DNA of 14,728 nt from Peptoniphilaceae bacterium (GTDB lineage: Bacteria > Bacillota > Clostridia > Tissierellales > Peptoniphilaceae): contig JASBZD010000021.1 in assembly GCA_029983595.1 (NCBI GenBank), forward strand, positions 1-14,728. Direction: 5' to 3'. A program made the translations under genes and the position numbers. The notes below the pieces were generated by a model, which was not told where the DNA came from, made no database searches, and saw only the letters and a program-made list of their open reading frames with translations. The first letter of the stretch is position 1; each line of letters starts with the position of its first letter. Below are positions 8,079 to 14,728 of this stretch, piece after piece.

Positions 8079-8111
8079 AAGGTGTGTCCCTAAAAGGATG
8101 CACCTTTTTTT
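8079..8111 (+). terminator. Intrinsic terminator of rpoBC
   Basis: AAGGTGTGTCC (8079-8089) pairs with GGATGCACCTT (8096-8106) over 11 positions, two of them G-U, around the loop CTAAAA. Seven Ts (8105-8111) close it. It stands 10 bases after the rpoC stop codon and is the strongest terminator in the window. Confidence 0.9.
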
Positions 8112-8165
8112 AATATATGTTAAAATTTAATATTATAGTTTGATAGCTAAAAGGAAGGTGAAATT

Positions 8166-9914
8166 ATGGAAAAGTGGCTAATTAAAAGTTCAAAAAGCAA
8201 TATATATGAACTTGGTAAAACTCAAAATGAAAAGATAATATACAGAATAATTGCTAATCGTGGAATAAATACAGAAGAAGAACTAGCTACTTTTTTAGAT
8301 CCTGATTTATCAAAAATGTATCCAGCAGAGTTAATGAAGGATATGGTAAAAGCTACTGAGATACTTCTTGAAGCTATAGATAACGAATCTAGAATCCGCA
8401 TAGTAGGCGATTATGACGTAGATGGAATAATGTCTACTTATATTTTATATAGATTTATAAAAGGCGAAAATTTTAATACTGATTATAAAATTCCTCATAG
8501 AATAGATGATGGATATGGCATTAATAAAAATATAGTAGATGATGCGATAAAAGATGGAATAAATCTTATTATTACTGTAGATAATGGAATTTCTGCGATT
8601 GAACCTATTTTATATGCTAATGAAAATGGGATAAAAGTTATTGTATTAGATCATCATGAGCCCAAAATAGATATTGAAACAGATACAGAAACTCTACCTA
8701 ACGCTGATGCGATAGTCGATCATAAATGTAGAGAATGTGGATATCCATTTAAAGGACTTTGTGGTGCTGCTATAGCGTATAAATTTATTGAACTTACAGC
8801 AGAAGTTTTAGGTTATGACGAATCTGAGATTATAAGAGAATATCTAGAGTTTGCAGCGATTGCGACAATATGTGATGTAATGGATTTGGTTGATGAAAAT
8901 AGAATTATTGTAGCTAATGGACTAAAACTTTTAAATAATACTTCAAATCTAGGTTTAAAAACACTTATTAATGAATCAGGATTAGCTGATAAAAAACTAG
9001 ATCCATATCATATTGGATTTATAATTGGACCTACTTTTAACGCATCAGGCAGGCTAGATAGTGCTTATAAAGGGGTAGAACTATTACTTACAGATAATTT
9101 TTCGAATGCTCAAAATCTAGCTAGAGAATTAAGAGTTTTAAATCAACAGAGAACTGAGATGACTATTGAAGGTTTAAAACTTTATTTAAAAGATATTGAA
9201 GCTAATAGATATAACGAGGATAAAGTAATTGTATCTTTCCAAAGCGGGGTACATGAATCTATTGCCGGAATTATAGCTGGACGAGTAAAAGAAAAATATA
9301 ATAGACCTACTATTATCCTAACTGAATCTAAAAAAGGAGCTAAAGGCTCAGGTCGTAGTATTGAAGAATATAATATGGTCGAAGGTGTGTCTTTAGAAAA
9401 AGATTTACTAAATAGCTTTGGCGGTCATAAAATGGCATGTGGCGTAAGTCTAGATATTGATAAAATAAAAGATTTTAGAGATGGACTAAATAATAAAGCT
9501 AATCTAGTAGATGAAGATTTTCAGAAAAAAGTTATGATAGATTTAGTTTTGCCGATTAATTATATAAATACTCAATTTATAGAAGAGTTAGATATAATAG
9601 GTCCATTTGGCAATAAAAACCCAAGGCCAGTATTTGGCGATAGAGATGTAACGCTTTCTAATTTTAAGATTCTAGGTAAAAACCAAAACGTGCTTAGAAT
9701 GACAATTTCAAAAGATGGTTTTTCTATCGAAGGTATTATATTCGATATAGAAAAAATAAATGAAGAACTAGCAAGAAATAATATGTCTTTATCTTCAGTT
9801 ATAGCATCTAATGGAGTCTTAAATGCTGATATAGTCTATCAGGCGACTATTAATGAGTGGAATGGGAATGTTACTGCTAAATTAAATATTACTAGTGTAA
9901 AAATTTCAAGGTGA
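8166..9914 (+). CDS. recJ: Single-stranded-DNA-specific exonuclease RecJ
   Basis: A 582-residue DHH-family 5'-to-3' exonuclease on single-stranded DNA, used in recombinational and mismatch repair. The phosphoesterase motifs are D-Y-D-V-D-G at residues 82-87, D-N-G at 139-141, D-H-H at 162-164 and C-D-V-M-D around 236-240. The DHHA1 domain follows, with H-E-S-I-A-G-I-I-A-G-R (363-373) and G-G-H-K-M-A-C-G (419-426). A C-terminal OB-like region contains I-G-P-F-G-N-K-N-P-R-P. The ATG follows AAGGAAGGTG at 8151-8160. RecJ opens the second gene cluster, just after the rpoC terminator. A promoter is expected in 8112-8150; TATTAT at 8131 could be its -10 box, but no convincing -35 was found. At 582 residues it is close to E. 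coli RecJ and lacks the long extra C-terminal domain of Bacillus RecJ. Confidence 0.96.
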   Translation: MEKWLIKSSKSNIYELGKTQNEKIIYRIIANRGINTEEELATFLDPDLSKMYPAELMKDMVKATEILLEAIDNESRIRIVGDYDVDGIMSTYILYRFIKGENFNTDYKIPHRIDDGYGINKNIVDDAIKDGINLIITVDNGISAIEPILYANENGIKVIVLDHHEPKIDIETDTETLPNADAIVDHKCRECGYPFKGLCGAAIAYKFIELTAEVLGYDESEIIREYLEFAAIATICDVMDLVDENRIIVANGLKLLNNTSNLGLKTLINESGLADKKLDPYHIGFIIGPTFNASGRLDSAYKGVELLLTDNFSNAQNLARELRVLNQQRTEMTIEGLKLYLKDIEANRYNEDKVIVSFQSGVHESIAGIIAGRVKEKYNRPTIILTESKKGAKGSGRSIEEYNMVEGVSLEKDLLNSFGGHKMACGVSLDIDKIKDFRDGLNNKANLVDEDFQKKVMIDLVLPINYINTQFIEELDIIGPFGNKNPRPVFGDRDVTLSNFKILGKNQNVLRMTISKDGFSIEGIIFDIEKINEELARNNMSLSSVIASNGVLNADIVYQATINEWNGNVTAKLNITSVKISR

Positions 9915-9918
9915 TTTT

Positions 9919-12108
9919 ATGGAAGAGAGAATAAATTTAATAGATGCGGATAGGGAGCAGATGAAGAAATCTCTAGAAGAAAGAGTTTTATCTAATAACC
10001 CTGAAAGCGATATAGAAAAAATTTTAAAAGCATTTGATCTGGCATATGATGCTCATATTGAACAAAAGAGAAATTCTGGTGAACCATATATAATGCATCC
10101 TTTTGAAGTTGCGAAAATTTTATCAGATCTTAATATGGACTCTTCTACTATAATTTCTGGACTTTTACACGATGTAATAGAAGATACTGAATATTCATAT
10201 GAAGATATTTCTGAGATGTTTGGCGAAGAAGTGGCTCATATAGTAGATGGGGTTACAAAACTTACTAATCTTAATTTTAGATCTAAAGAAGAAAAACAGG
10301 CTGAAAATACGCGAAAAATGGTAATGGCTATGTCTAATGATATTCGTGTAATTATTGTAAAATTAGCCGATAGACTTCATAATATGCGTACACTTGAGTA
10401 TATGACAGAAGCTAAGAAAAAAGAAAAAGCTACTGAAGTAATAGAAATCTATGCTCCTCTAGCCGGACGACTTGGGATTTTTAAGCTAAAATGGGAGCTT
10501 GAGGATCTTGCGTTAAGATATCTAGATGAAGAAGAATATCATAATCTAGCATCAATGGTGCGAAAAAGACGTAAGGAACGCGAATATATTATAGATGAGA
10601 TTATAAAGCATTTATATGAATATCTAGAAAAAGTCAATATAAAGGCAGAAATCAGTGGTAGGCCAAAAAATTTATATTCAATTTATAAAAAGATGAATCA
10701 CAAAGGACTATTATTTGAGCAGATTTATGACCTTTCAGCCGTTAGAATTATTGTAAATACTGTAGCAGACTGTTATGGGGCTTTAGGTGTAGTGCATAAT
10801 CACTATAAGCCTATTCCAGGGCGTTTTAAAGATTATATTGCAGTGCCAAAATCTAATATGTACCAGTCTCTTCACACTACTGTAATTGATGATAAAGGTG
10901 AGACTTTTGAAGTACAAATTCGTACACATGAGATGCATGAAATAGCGGAATATGGTATAGCTGCCCATTGGAAATATAAACAGTCTGGTGGGTCTAATAT
11001 AAATACTGAGACTCATGATAATATGACCTGGATTCGACAGATGATCGAATGGCAAGATGAGGAGTCTAATCCTGAACAATATATGGAAGGGTTAAAAGTA
11101 GACTTTTTCTCAGATGAAGTTTTTGTATTTACACCTACTGGAGAAGTTATAAGTCTTTCAGAAGGCTCTACTCCTATCGACTTTGCTTATACAGTCCATA
11201 CTCAAGTAGGGCATACTTGTACTGGAGCTAAAGTAAATGGGAAAATGGTGCCAATTGATTATAAGCTTCAAAATGGTGATATTGTGGAGATTATAACAGA
11301 CAAAAATAAGGGCCCAAGTTTAGACTGGCTTGGAATTGTAAAATCTCCAAAAGCCAAAAATAAGATTAAACAATATTTTAAATCTAAAGATCGTGAGAAA
11401 AATATAGATCTAGGTAAAGAAATGATTACCTATGATATAAATAAGGCCAGACTTAACCCAAAAGATGTATTAAAAAAAGAGTGGCTTGAAGATATGGCAT
11501 CGAAATATGCTGCTAAATCTGTAGATGATTTATTTTCGCTAGTTGGGTTTGGCGATCTTACTAGTAAACAAATTTCTGGAAAGCTTATTACTTGGTATCG
11601 CGAGATGCAAAAAGAAAAGCTTGTAGAATATAAAGAAGCCATAAAACCTAAAAAGAAATCTGATAAAAATGCAATTTCTATAGAGGGAGTAGATGGACTA
11701 AAACTTAAAATCGCTGGTTGTTGTAACCCAGTACCTGGCGATGATATAGTGGGATTTGTTACTCGTGGTCGCGGAATTACGGTTCATAGGGCAGACTGTC
11801 ATAATATAACTGAGGCCAATGAAACTGAGAGGATTTTAAGAGCTAGCTGGGAAAATGATGAAGATAATTATTATAATGCTTCAATTTTAATAAAGGGACT
11901 TGCACGCACTGGATTTATCGCTGATGTTACTACTAAAGTAGCTAACTCTGGCGTCAAAATAAATGGAATAGATGCAAGAGTAAATGATGAACAGGTAACT
12001 GAACTTAATGCCACTTTAGAGATTAAAAATAAACAAGAGTTAAATAAAATTTTAGATAGTTTAAAAAATATAGAAGGAATTATAGACGTAAGAAGAATAA
12101 GTGGATAA
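9919..12108 (+). CDS. rel: Bifunctional (p)ppGpp synthetase/hydrolase Rel
   Basis: A 729-residue long RelA/SpoT homologue that makes and degrades the alarmone (p)ppGpp in the stringent response. The N-terminal HD hydrolase is intact: H60, H84-D85 in L-L-H-D-V-I-E-D, and D151 in K-L-A-D-R-L-H-N. The synthetase domain has Y-D-L-S-A-V-R-I-I-V, Y-Q-S-L-H-T-T-V, and E-V-Q-I-R-T before the A-A-H-W-K-Y-K segment. R302-F-K-D305 is the RxKD form found in bifunctional enzymes, not the ExDD of synthetase-only RelA. A TGS domain starts near residue 401, the Cys-rich domain has C601, C602, H623 and C627, and an ACT domain closes the protein. All parts are present, so both activities and ribosome sensing are expected. 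The start lies 4 bases after recJ, with AAGGTGA overlapping the recJ stop codon. Clostridial relatives often have apt between these two genes; it is absent here. Confidence 0.97.
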   Translation: MEERINLIDADREQMKKSLEERVLSNNPESDIEKILKAFDLAYDAHIEQKRNSGEPYIMHPFEVAKILSDLNMDSSTIISGLLHDVIEDTEYSYEDISEMFGEEVAHIVDGVTKLTNLNFRSKEEKQAENTRKMVMAMSNDIRVIIVKLADRLHNMRTLEYMTEAKKKEKATEVIEIYAPLAGRLGIFKLKWELEDLALRYLDEEEYHNLASMVRKRRKEREYIIDEIIKHLYEYLEKVNIKAEISGRPKNLYSIYKKMNHKGLLFEQIYDLSAVRIIVNTVADCYGALGVVHNHYKPIPGRFKDYIAVPKSNMYQSLHTTVIDDKGETFEVQIRTHEMHEIAEYGIAAHWKYKQSGGSNINTETHDNMTWIRQMIEWQDEESNPEQYMEGLKVDFFSDEVFVFTPTGEVISLSEGSTPIDFAYTVHTQVGHTCTGAKVNGKMVPIDYKLQNGDIVEIITDKNKGPSLDWLGIVKSPKAKNKIKQYFKSKDREKNIDLGKEMITYDINKARLNPKDVLKKEWLEDMASKYAAKSVDDLFSLVGFGDLTSKQISGKLITWYREMQKEKLVEYKEAIKPKKKSDKNAISIEGVDGLKLKIAGCCNPVPGDDIVGFVTRGRGITVHRADCHNITEANETERILRASWENDEDNYYNASILIKGLARTGFIADVTTKVANSGVKINGIDARVNDEQVTELNATLEIKNKQELNKILDSLKNIEGIIDVRRISG

Positions 12109-12118
12109 TGGGGGGATT

Positions 12119-12568
12119 ATGAGAGCAGTAGTTCAAAGAGTAAATAGCGCAAAAGTAGAGATTGATGGAAAAATAGTAGGAGAAATAAATAAAGGTCTTT
12201 TAGTATTTTTAGGTATATCAAAAGATGATATAGAAGAAGACTTAGATTATATCTATAAAAAAGTAACTGGTCTTAGAATTTTTGAAGATGAAAATGAAAA
12301 TATGAACCTTGAACTTAACGATGTGGATGGTGAATTGTTAATCGTTTCACAATTTACTCTTTATGCAGATGCAAGAAAAGGTAAGCGTCCATCTTTTATA
12401 GAGGCGGGTAGACCAGAGATGAGTAAGCCGATTTATAGAGAGTTTATTAGACGTGCAGAATCTGACGGCTATAAAGTATCTACTGGTGAGTTTGGTGCTG
12501 ATATGCAGGTTAGTCTAGTAAATGATGGGCCTGTGACTATCTTATTAGATTCAAAGAAGGGATTTTAG
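12119..12568 (+). CDS. dtd: D-aminoacyl-tRNA deacylase DTD
   Basis: A 149-residue protein that removes D-amino acids wrongly attached to tRNA, a proofreading step in translation. It matches the DTD family throughout: the N-terminus M-R-A-V-V-Q-R-V, S-Q-F-T-L-Y-A at residues 77-83 followed by K-G-K-R-P-S-F, and N-D-G-P-V-T at 135-140, which holds the Gly-cisPro motif that rejects L-amino acids. The active enzyme is a dimer with two sites at the interface. The frame is open back to a GTG at 12101 inside the end of rel, but the ATG at 12119 gives the family's exact N-terminus and has a run of six Gs (12110-12115) just before it, so that start is chosen. It follows rel by 10 bases, an order conserved in many Bacillota. 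Confidence 0.96.
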   Translation: MRAVVQRVNSAKVEIDGKIVGEINKGLLVFLGISKDDIEEDLDYIYKKVTGLRIFEDENENMNLELNDVDGELLIVSQFTLYADARKGKRPSFIEAGRPEMSKPIYREFIRRAESDGYKVSTGEFGADMQVSLVNDGPVTILLDSKKGF

Positions 12569-13189
12569 ATGGAATATATTAAACTAGTTTTAGGTTCTCA
12601 GATGAATTCATATCTGATATTTAGTAAAACATCTAGCGAATGCGCTATAATCGATCCAGGATTTGAGGCCTCTAGAATTAAAGATGAGATAGAATCTAGA
12701 AATTTAGATTTAAAATATATTCTTCTTACTCATGGCCATGCTGATCATATTGGTGCTGTTTTGGATCTAAAAAATTATTTTCCAAACTCAGAAGTTCTAA
12801 TCCATTTTGCTGATAAAGAAATGGTAGAAAATGCTGAGTTAAACTTAAGTACTATTATCCAAGGAAGGGAAATATCTTTTAGTCCAGATAAGACGATAGA
12901 AGATTCAGATATAATAAATCTTTCTGATTTTAAAATTGAAGTAATTCATCTTCCTGGTCATTCAAAGGGTGGAGTAGGATTTAAAATTGATAAAGATATA
13001 TTTGTTGGAGATTCAATTTTTGAGGGGAGCATTGGCAGAACTGATTTTTATGGCGGGGATATATCTACCTTACTTAGCTCACTTATGAATAAAATAGTCG
13101 TGCTAGATGAAGATACAAAATTACACCCTGGACATGGCTCTTCAACCACTGTAGGCATTGAAAAATGTACTAACCCATTTTTATTATGA
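12569..13189 (+). CDS. MBL-fold hydrolase, glyoxalase II-like
   Basis: A 206-residue metallo-beta-lactamase-fold protein. The metal ligands can all be seen: H55, H57, D59 and H60 in T-H-G-H-A-D-H, H131 in L-P-G-H-S, D148 in V-G-D-S-I-F, and H189 in H-P-G-H-G. Length and motifs are those of the small glyoxalase II-like hydrolases that lie between dtd and hemZ in clostridia. The substrate is unknown, and thioester hydrolysis such as that of S-lactoylglutathione is only the nearest analogy. No signal peptide is visible, so it is likely cytoplasmic. The ATG directly abuts the dtd stop codon, with GAAGGGA (12556-12562) at 6 bases. Its own stop overlaps the next start as ATGA. Confidence 0.88.
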   Translation: MEYIKLVLGSQMNSYLIFSKTSSECAIIDPGFEASRIKDEIESRNLDLKYILLTHGHADHIGAVLDLKNYFPNSEVLIHFADKEMVENAELNLSTIIQGREISFSPDKTIEDSDIINLSDFKIEVIHLPGHSKGGVGFKIDKDIFVGDSIFEGSIGRTDFYGGDISTLLSSLMNKIVVLDEDTKLHPGHGSSTTVGIEKCTNPFLL

Positions 13190-14517
13190 TAGAATTTAAA
13201 AATTTAGAATATCAAAAAGAATATAAAGAATTAGCACAATTTTTTCTAGATGATGGAGATTATACTTTTATAAAAAATGAAGATAGATTAGAATTTTATT
13301 CTCAGAATTATCATGATGAGATACTAATTTCTGAGAATTTTAATAATGAAAAATCTAATTTAAAAGAATCGATATATAAATTATTAGAAAATTATACAAA
13401 AATGAAACTTCCTTGGGGGATACTCGTAGGGGTAAATCCTATAAAAAAATTTAGAAAAATACTTAATAAAAATAATGACAAGTCTTTTGATATTTTATCT
13501 AATAAATATTTAATAGATAAATCTAAGATAGATCTAGGACTAGAAGTTAAAAAAACTCAAGATCCTATATTTGAAAATATTAAAGATAAAACTAGTATAT
13601 ATATTGATATTCCATTTTGTGCTACAAGATGCTCTTATTGTGCTTATCCTACTTATAGGCTTGATGATAATTTAATTACAGATTATATAAAAGCTTTAGA
13701 AAAAGAGGTTCAAGAAAGTTTAAATAGAGGGCTTGAAATTTCATCAATTTACATAGGTGGCGGAACTCCTTCTTCAATAGGATGGAGAAATTTAGAAAAA
13801 GTTATAAAGTTAGTTGAATCTTATAATAGTGAAAAAACTGAATTTACTGTGGAGATTGGTAGGCCTGATACTATTGATAAAAATATTTTAGATGTTTTAA
13901 AATACTATTTTGTAGATAGAATTTCAATAAATCCTCAGACTATGAATGATAAAACTTTAAAATCTATTTCACGCGCTCATACTTCAGAGGATATAAAACG
14001 TGCATTTTTTATGGCTAGAGAAATGGAATTTAATAATATAAATATGGATCTAATAATGGAGCTTCCAGGTGAGATAAGTGAGGATTTTAAACACTCATTA
14101 TTTGAAATATCTAAGTTAGATCCAGAATCTTTGACTATCCATGCTTTATCACTTAAAAAGTCATCGGAAATTAGATTAAATGGCGTGGATAAAAAGTTTG
14201 GTGATAATTTTTCTAAAATACGTGATGAATTTATAAATCTAACAGATTATGTTCCTTATTATCTCTATAGACAAAAAAATATAAATCCATTTCTAGAAAA
14301 TATTGGATATTCAAAACCTGGATATGAGTCAATTTATAATATAGCAATGATGGAAGATATAAATAATATCATCGGGTTTGGGATAAGTTCTACCACGAAA
14401 ATATTACAAAAAAATGGTCTAAAAAAACATATGAATCATAGAAATATAAAAGATTATATAGAAAATATAGATAAAGATATAAAAGATAAATTAATACTAA
14501 TGGAGGAGTTATATTGA
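13186..14517 (+). CDS. hemZ: HemZ-like radical SAM protein (coproporphyrinogen dehydrogenase family)
   Basis: A 443-residue radical SAM enzyme. C145, C149 and C152 in C-A-T-R-C-S-Y-C form the CxxxCxxC motif that binds the 4Fe-4S cluster, and I-G-G-G-T-P-S is the SAM-binding glycine segment. F-T-V-E-I-G-R-P-D-T-I, R-I-S-I-N-P-Q-T-M and M-D-L-I-M-E-L-P-G-E are typical of HemZ, which is proposed to oxidise coproporphyrinogen III without oxygen. The first 130 residues form a poorly conserved N-terminal region. The protein is shorter than Bacillus HemZ (about 500 residues). No other haem gene is in view, and HemZ-like proteins occur in anaerobes with little haem synthesis, so the true reaction is open. 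The ATG overlaps the stop of the MBL gene (ATGA) and has no Shine-Dalgarno sequence in front, which suggests translational coupling. The gene looks AT-richer and poorer in CGT codons than rpoBC. Confidence 0.85.
   Translation: MIEFKNLEYQKEYKELAQFFLDDGDYTFIKNEDRLEFYSQNYHDEILISENFNNEKSNLKESIYKLLENYTKMKLPWGILVGVNPIKKFRKILNKNNDKSFDILSNKYLIDKSKIDLGLEVKKTQDPIFENIKDKTSIYIDIPFCATRCSYCAYPTYRLDDNLITDYIKALEKEVQESLNRGLEISSIYIGGGTPSSIGWRNLEKVIKLVESYNSEKTEFTVEIGRPDTIDKNILDVLKYYFVDRISINPQTMNDKTLKSISRAHTSEDIKRAFFMAREMEFNNINMDLIMELPGEISEDFKHSLFEISKLDPESLTIHALSLKKSSEIRLNGVDKKFGDNFSKIRDEFINLTDYVPYYLYRQKNINPFLENIGYSKPGYESIYNIAMMEDINNIIGFGISSTTKILQKNGLKKHMNHRNIKDYIENIDKDIKDKLILMEELY
14502..14508 (+). promoter_or_regulatory. 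Ribosome binding site deciding the TTG start of murE
   Basis: GGAGGAG, close to the ideal Shine-Dalgarno sequence, lies inside the end of hemZ and 5 bases before the TTG at 14514. It fixes this TTG as the start of the next gene, which overlaps the hemZ stop as TTGA. Confidence 0.75.
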
Positions 14518-14728
14518 AATTAAAAGATTTAGTAAAAAATATAGAAATTATAGAGACTAAAGGCGATATAGATTATAATTTAGAAATTTCAGACATATCA
14601 TATAACTCAAAAAACTCTACTAAAGATTCAGCTTTTGTAGCGGTAATAGGTCAAAAAACTGATGGACATAAATATATTAAAAATGCCATAGAAAATGGTG
14701 CATCTATTGCTTTTGTGGAATATTTTAC
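14514..14728 (+). CDS. murE: UDP-N-acetylmuramyl-peptide ligase MurE, N-terminal part (runs off the window)
   Basis: The frame is open from a TTG to the window edge, giving 71 residues. The text M-K-L-K-D-L-V-K-N-I, then I-S-D-I-S-Y-N-S-K, then F-V-A-V-I-G-Q-K-T-D-G-H-K-Y-I-K-N-A-I, is the N-terminal UDP-MurNAc-binding domain of Mur ligases. The spacing and the K-T-D-G-H form fit MurE better than MurF. MurE adds the third amino acid of the peptidoglycan stem in the cytoplasm. Whether this enzyme uses lysine, meso-diaminopimelate or another residue depends on the part outside the window. The start overlaps the hemZ stop by 4 bases (TTGA) and has a strong ribosome binding site. A cell-wall gene at this place, where hisS often follows hemZ in clostridia, marks a local change in gene order. 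Confidence 0.85.
   Translation, partial: MKLKDLVKNIEIIETKGDIDYNLEISDISYNSKNSTKDSAFVAVIGQKTDGHKYIKNAIENGASIAFVEYF

Noticed and set aside
8107..8139. Promoter for recJ with TATTAT or TATAGT as -10
   Set aside because: The -10 candidates are fair, but no -35 better than three of six matches lies at the right distance, and in such AT-rich DNA the match means little.
10783..11079. Open frame of 98 codons on the - strand inside rel
   Set aside because: It shadows the synthetase domain of Rel and has no recognisable features.
11430..11642. Open frame of 70 codons on the - strand inside rel
   Set aside because: Shadow of Rel coding sequence with no supporting signal.
12101..12118. Earlier GTG start for dtd, overlapping the end of rel
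   Set aside because: It would add six residues ahead of the strongly conserved M-R-A-V-V-Q-R start, and the G-run fits the ATG at 12119.

Overview
The window is a low-GC housekeeping segment of a Gram-positive bacterium. All genes lie on the + strand and are tightly packed. WhiA, an HPr with the regulatory Ser46, Bacillota-type RpoB and RpoC, a bifunctional Rel, and the order recJ-rel-dtd-MBL-hemZ all point to Bacillota. AT-rich codon use, frequent TTG starts and the dtd-MBL-hemZ block suggest an anaerobe of the Clostridia/Tissierellia grade, possibly an anaerobic coccus of the Peptoniphilaceae type. That last step is inference and no species is claimed.

Region 1 (1-541): the 3' end of whiA overlaps the gene for the phosphocarrier HPr by 32 bases, as in the yvcJ-yvcK-whiA-crh/HPr cluster of other Bacillota. 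Region 2 (542-807) has no gene. It holds two consecutive terminator-like hairpins, a good sigma-A-type promoter, and a structured 5' leader of about 87 bases in front of rpoB. Region 3 (808-8068): rpoB and rpoC, both with TTG starts, encode the two catalytic RNA polymerase subunits, and a strong intrinsic terminator follows. Region 4 (8166-14728): recJ-rel-dtd-MBL hydrolase-hemZ-murE, with gaps of 10 bases or fewer or 4-base overlaps, looks like one operon. It joins DNA repair, the stringent response, D-aminoacyl-tRNA proofreading, a glyoxalase II-like hydrolase, a HemZ-type radical SAM protein and the first bases of a peptidoglycan ligase.

No mobile element, CRISPR array, tRNA or rRNA was seen, and no defence system or other new multi-gene system. 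The least ordinary feature is the rpoB leader. It has two hairpins whose loops are complementary over 7 bases, and it carries a GAAGACAG...GAGGT core that recalls the L10 (rplJ) autoregulatory leader. Here it stands directly before rpoB, with no rplJ-rplL between them.
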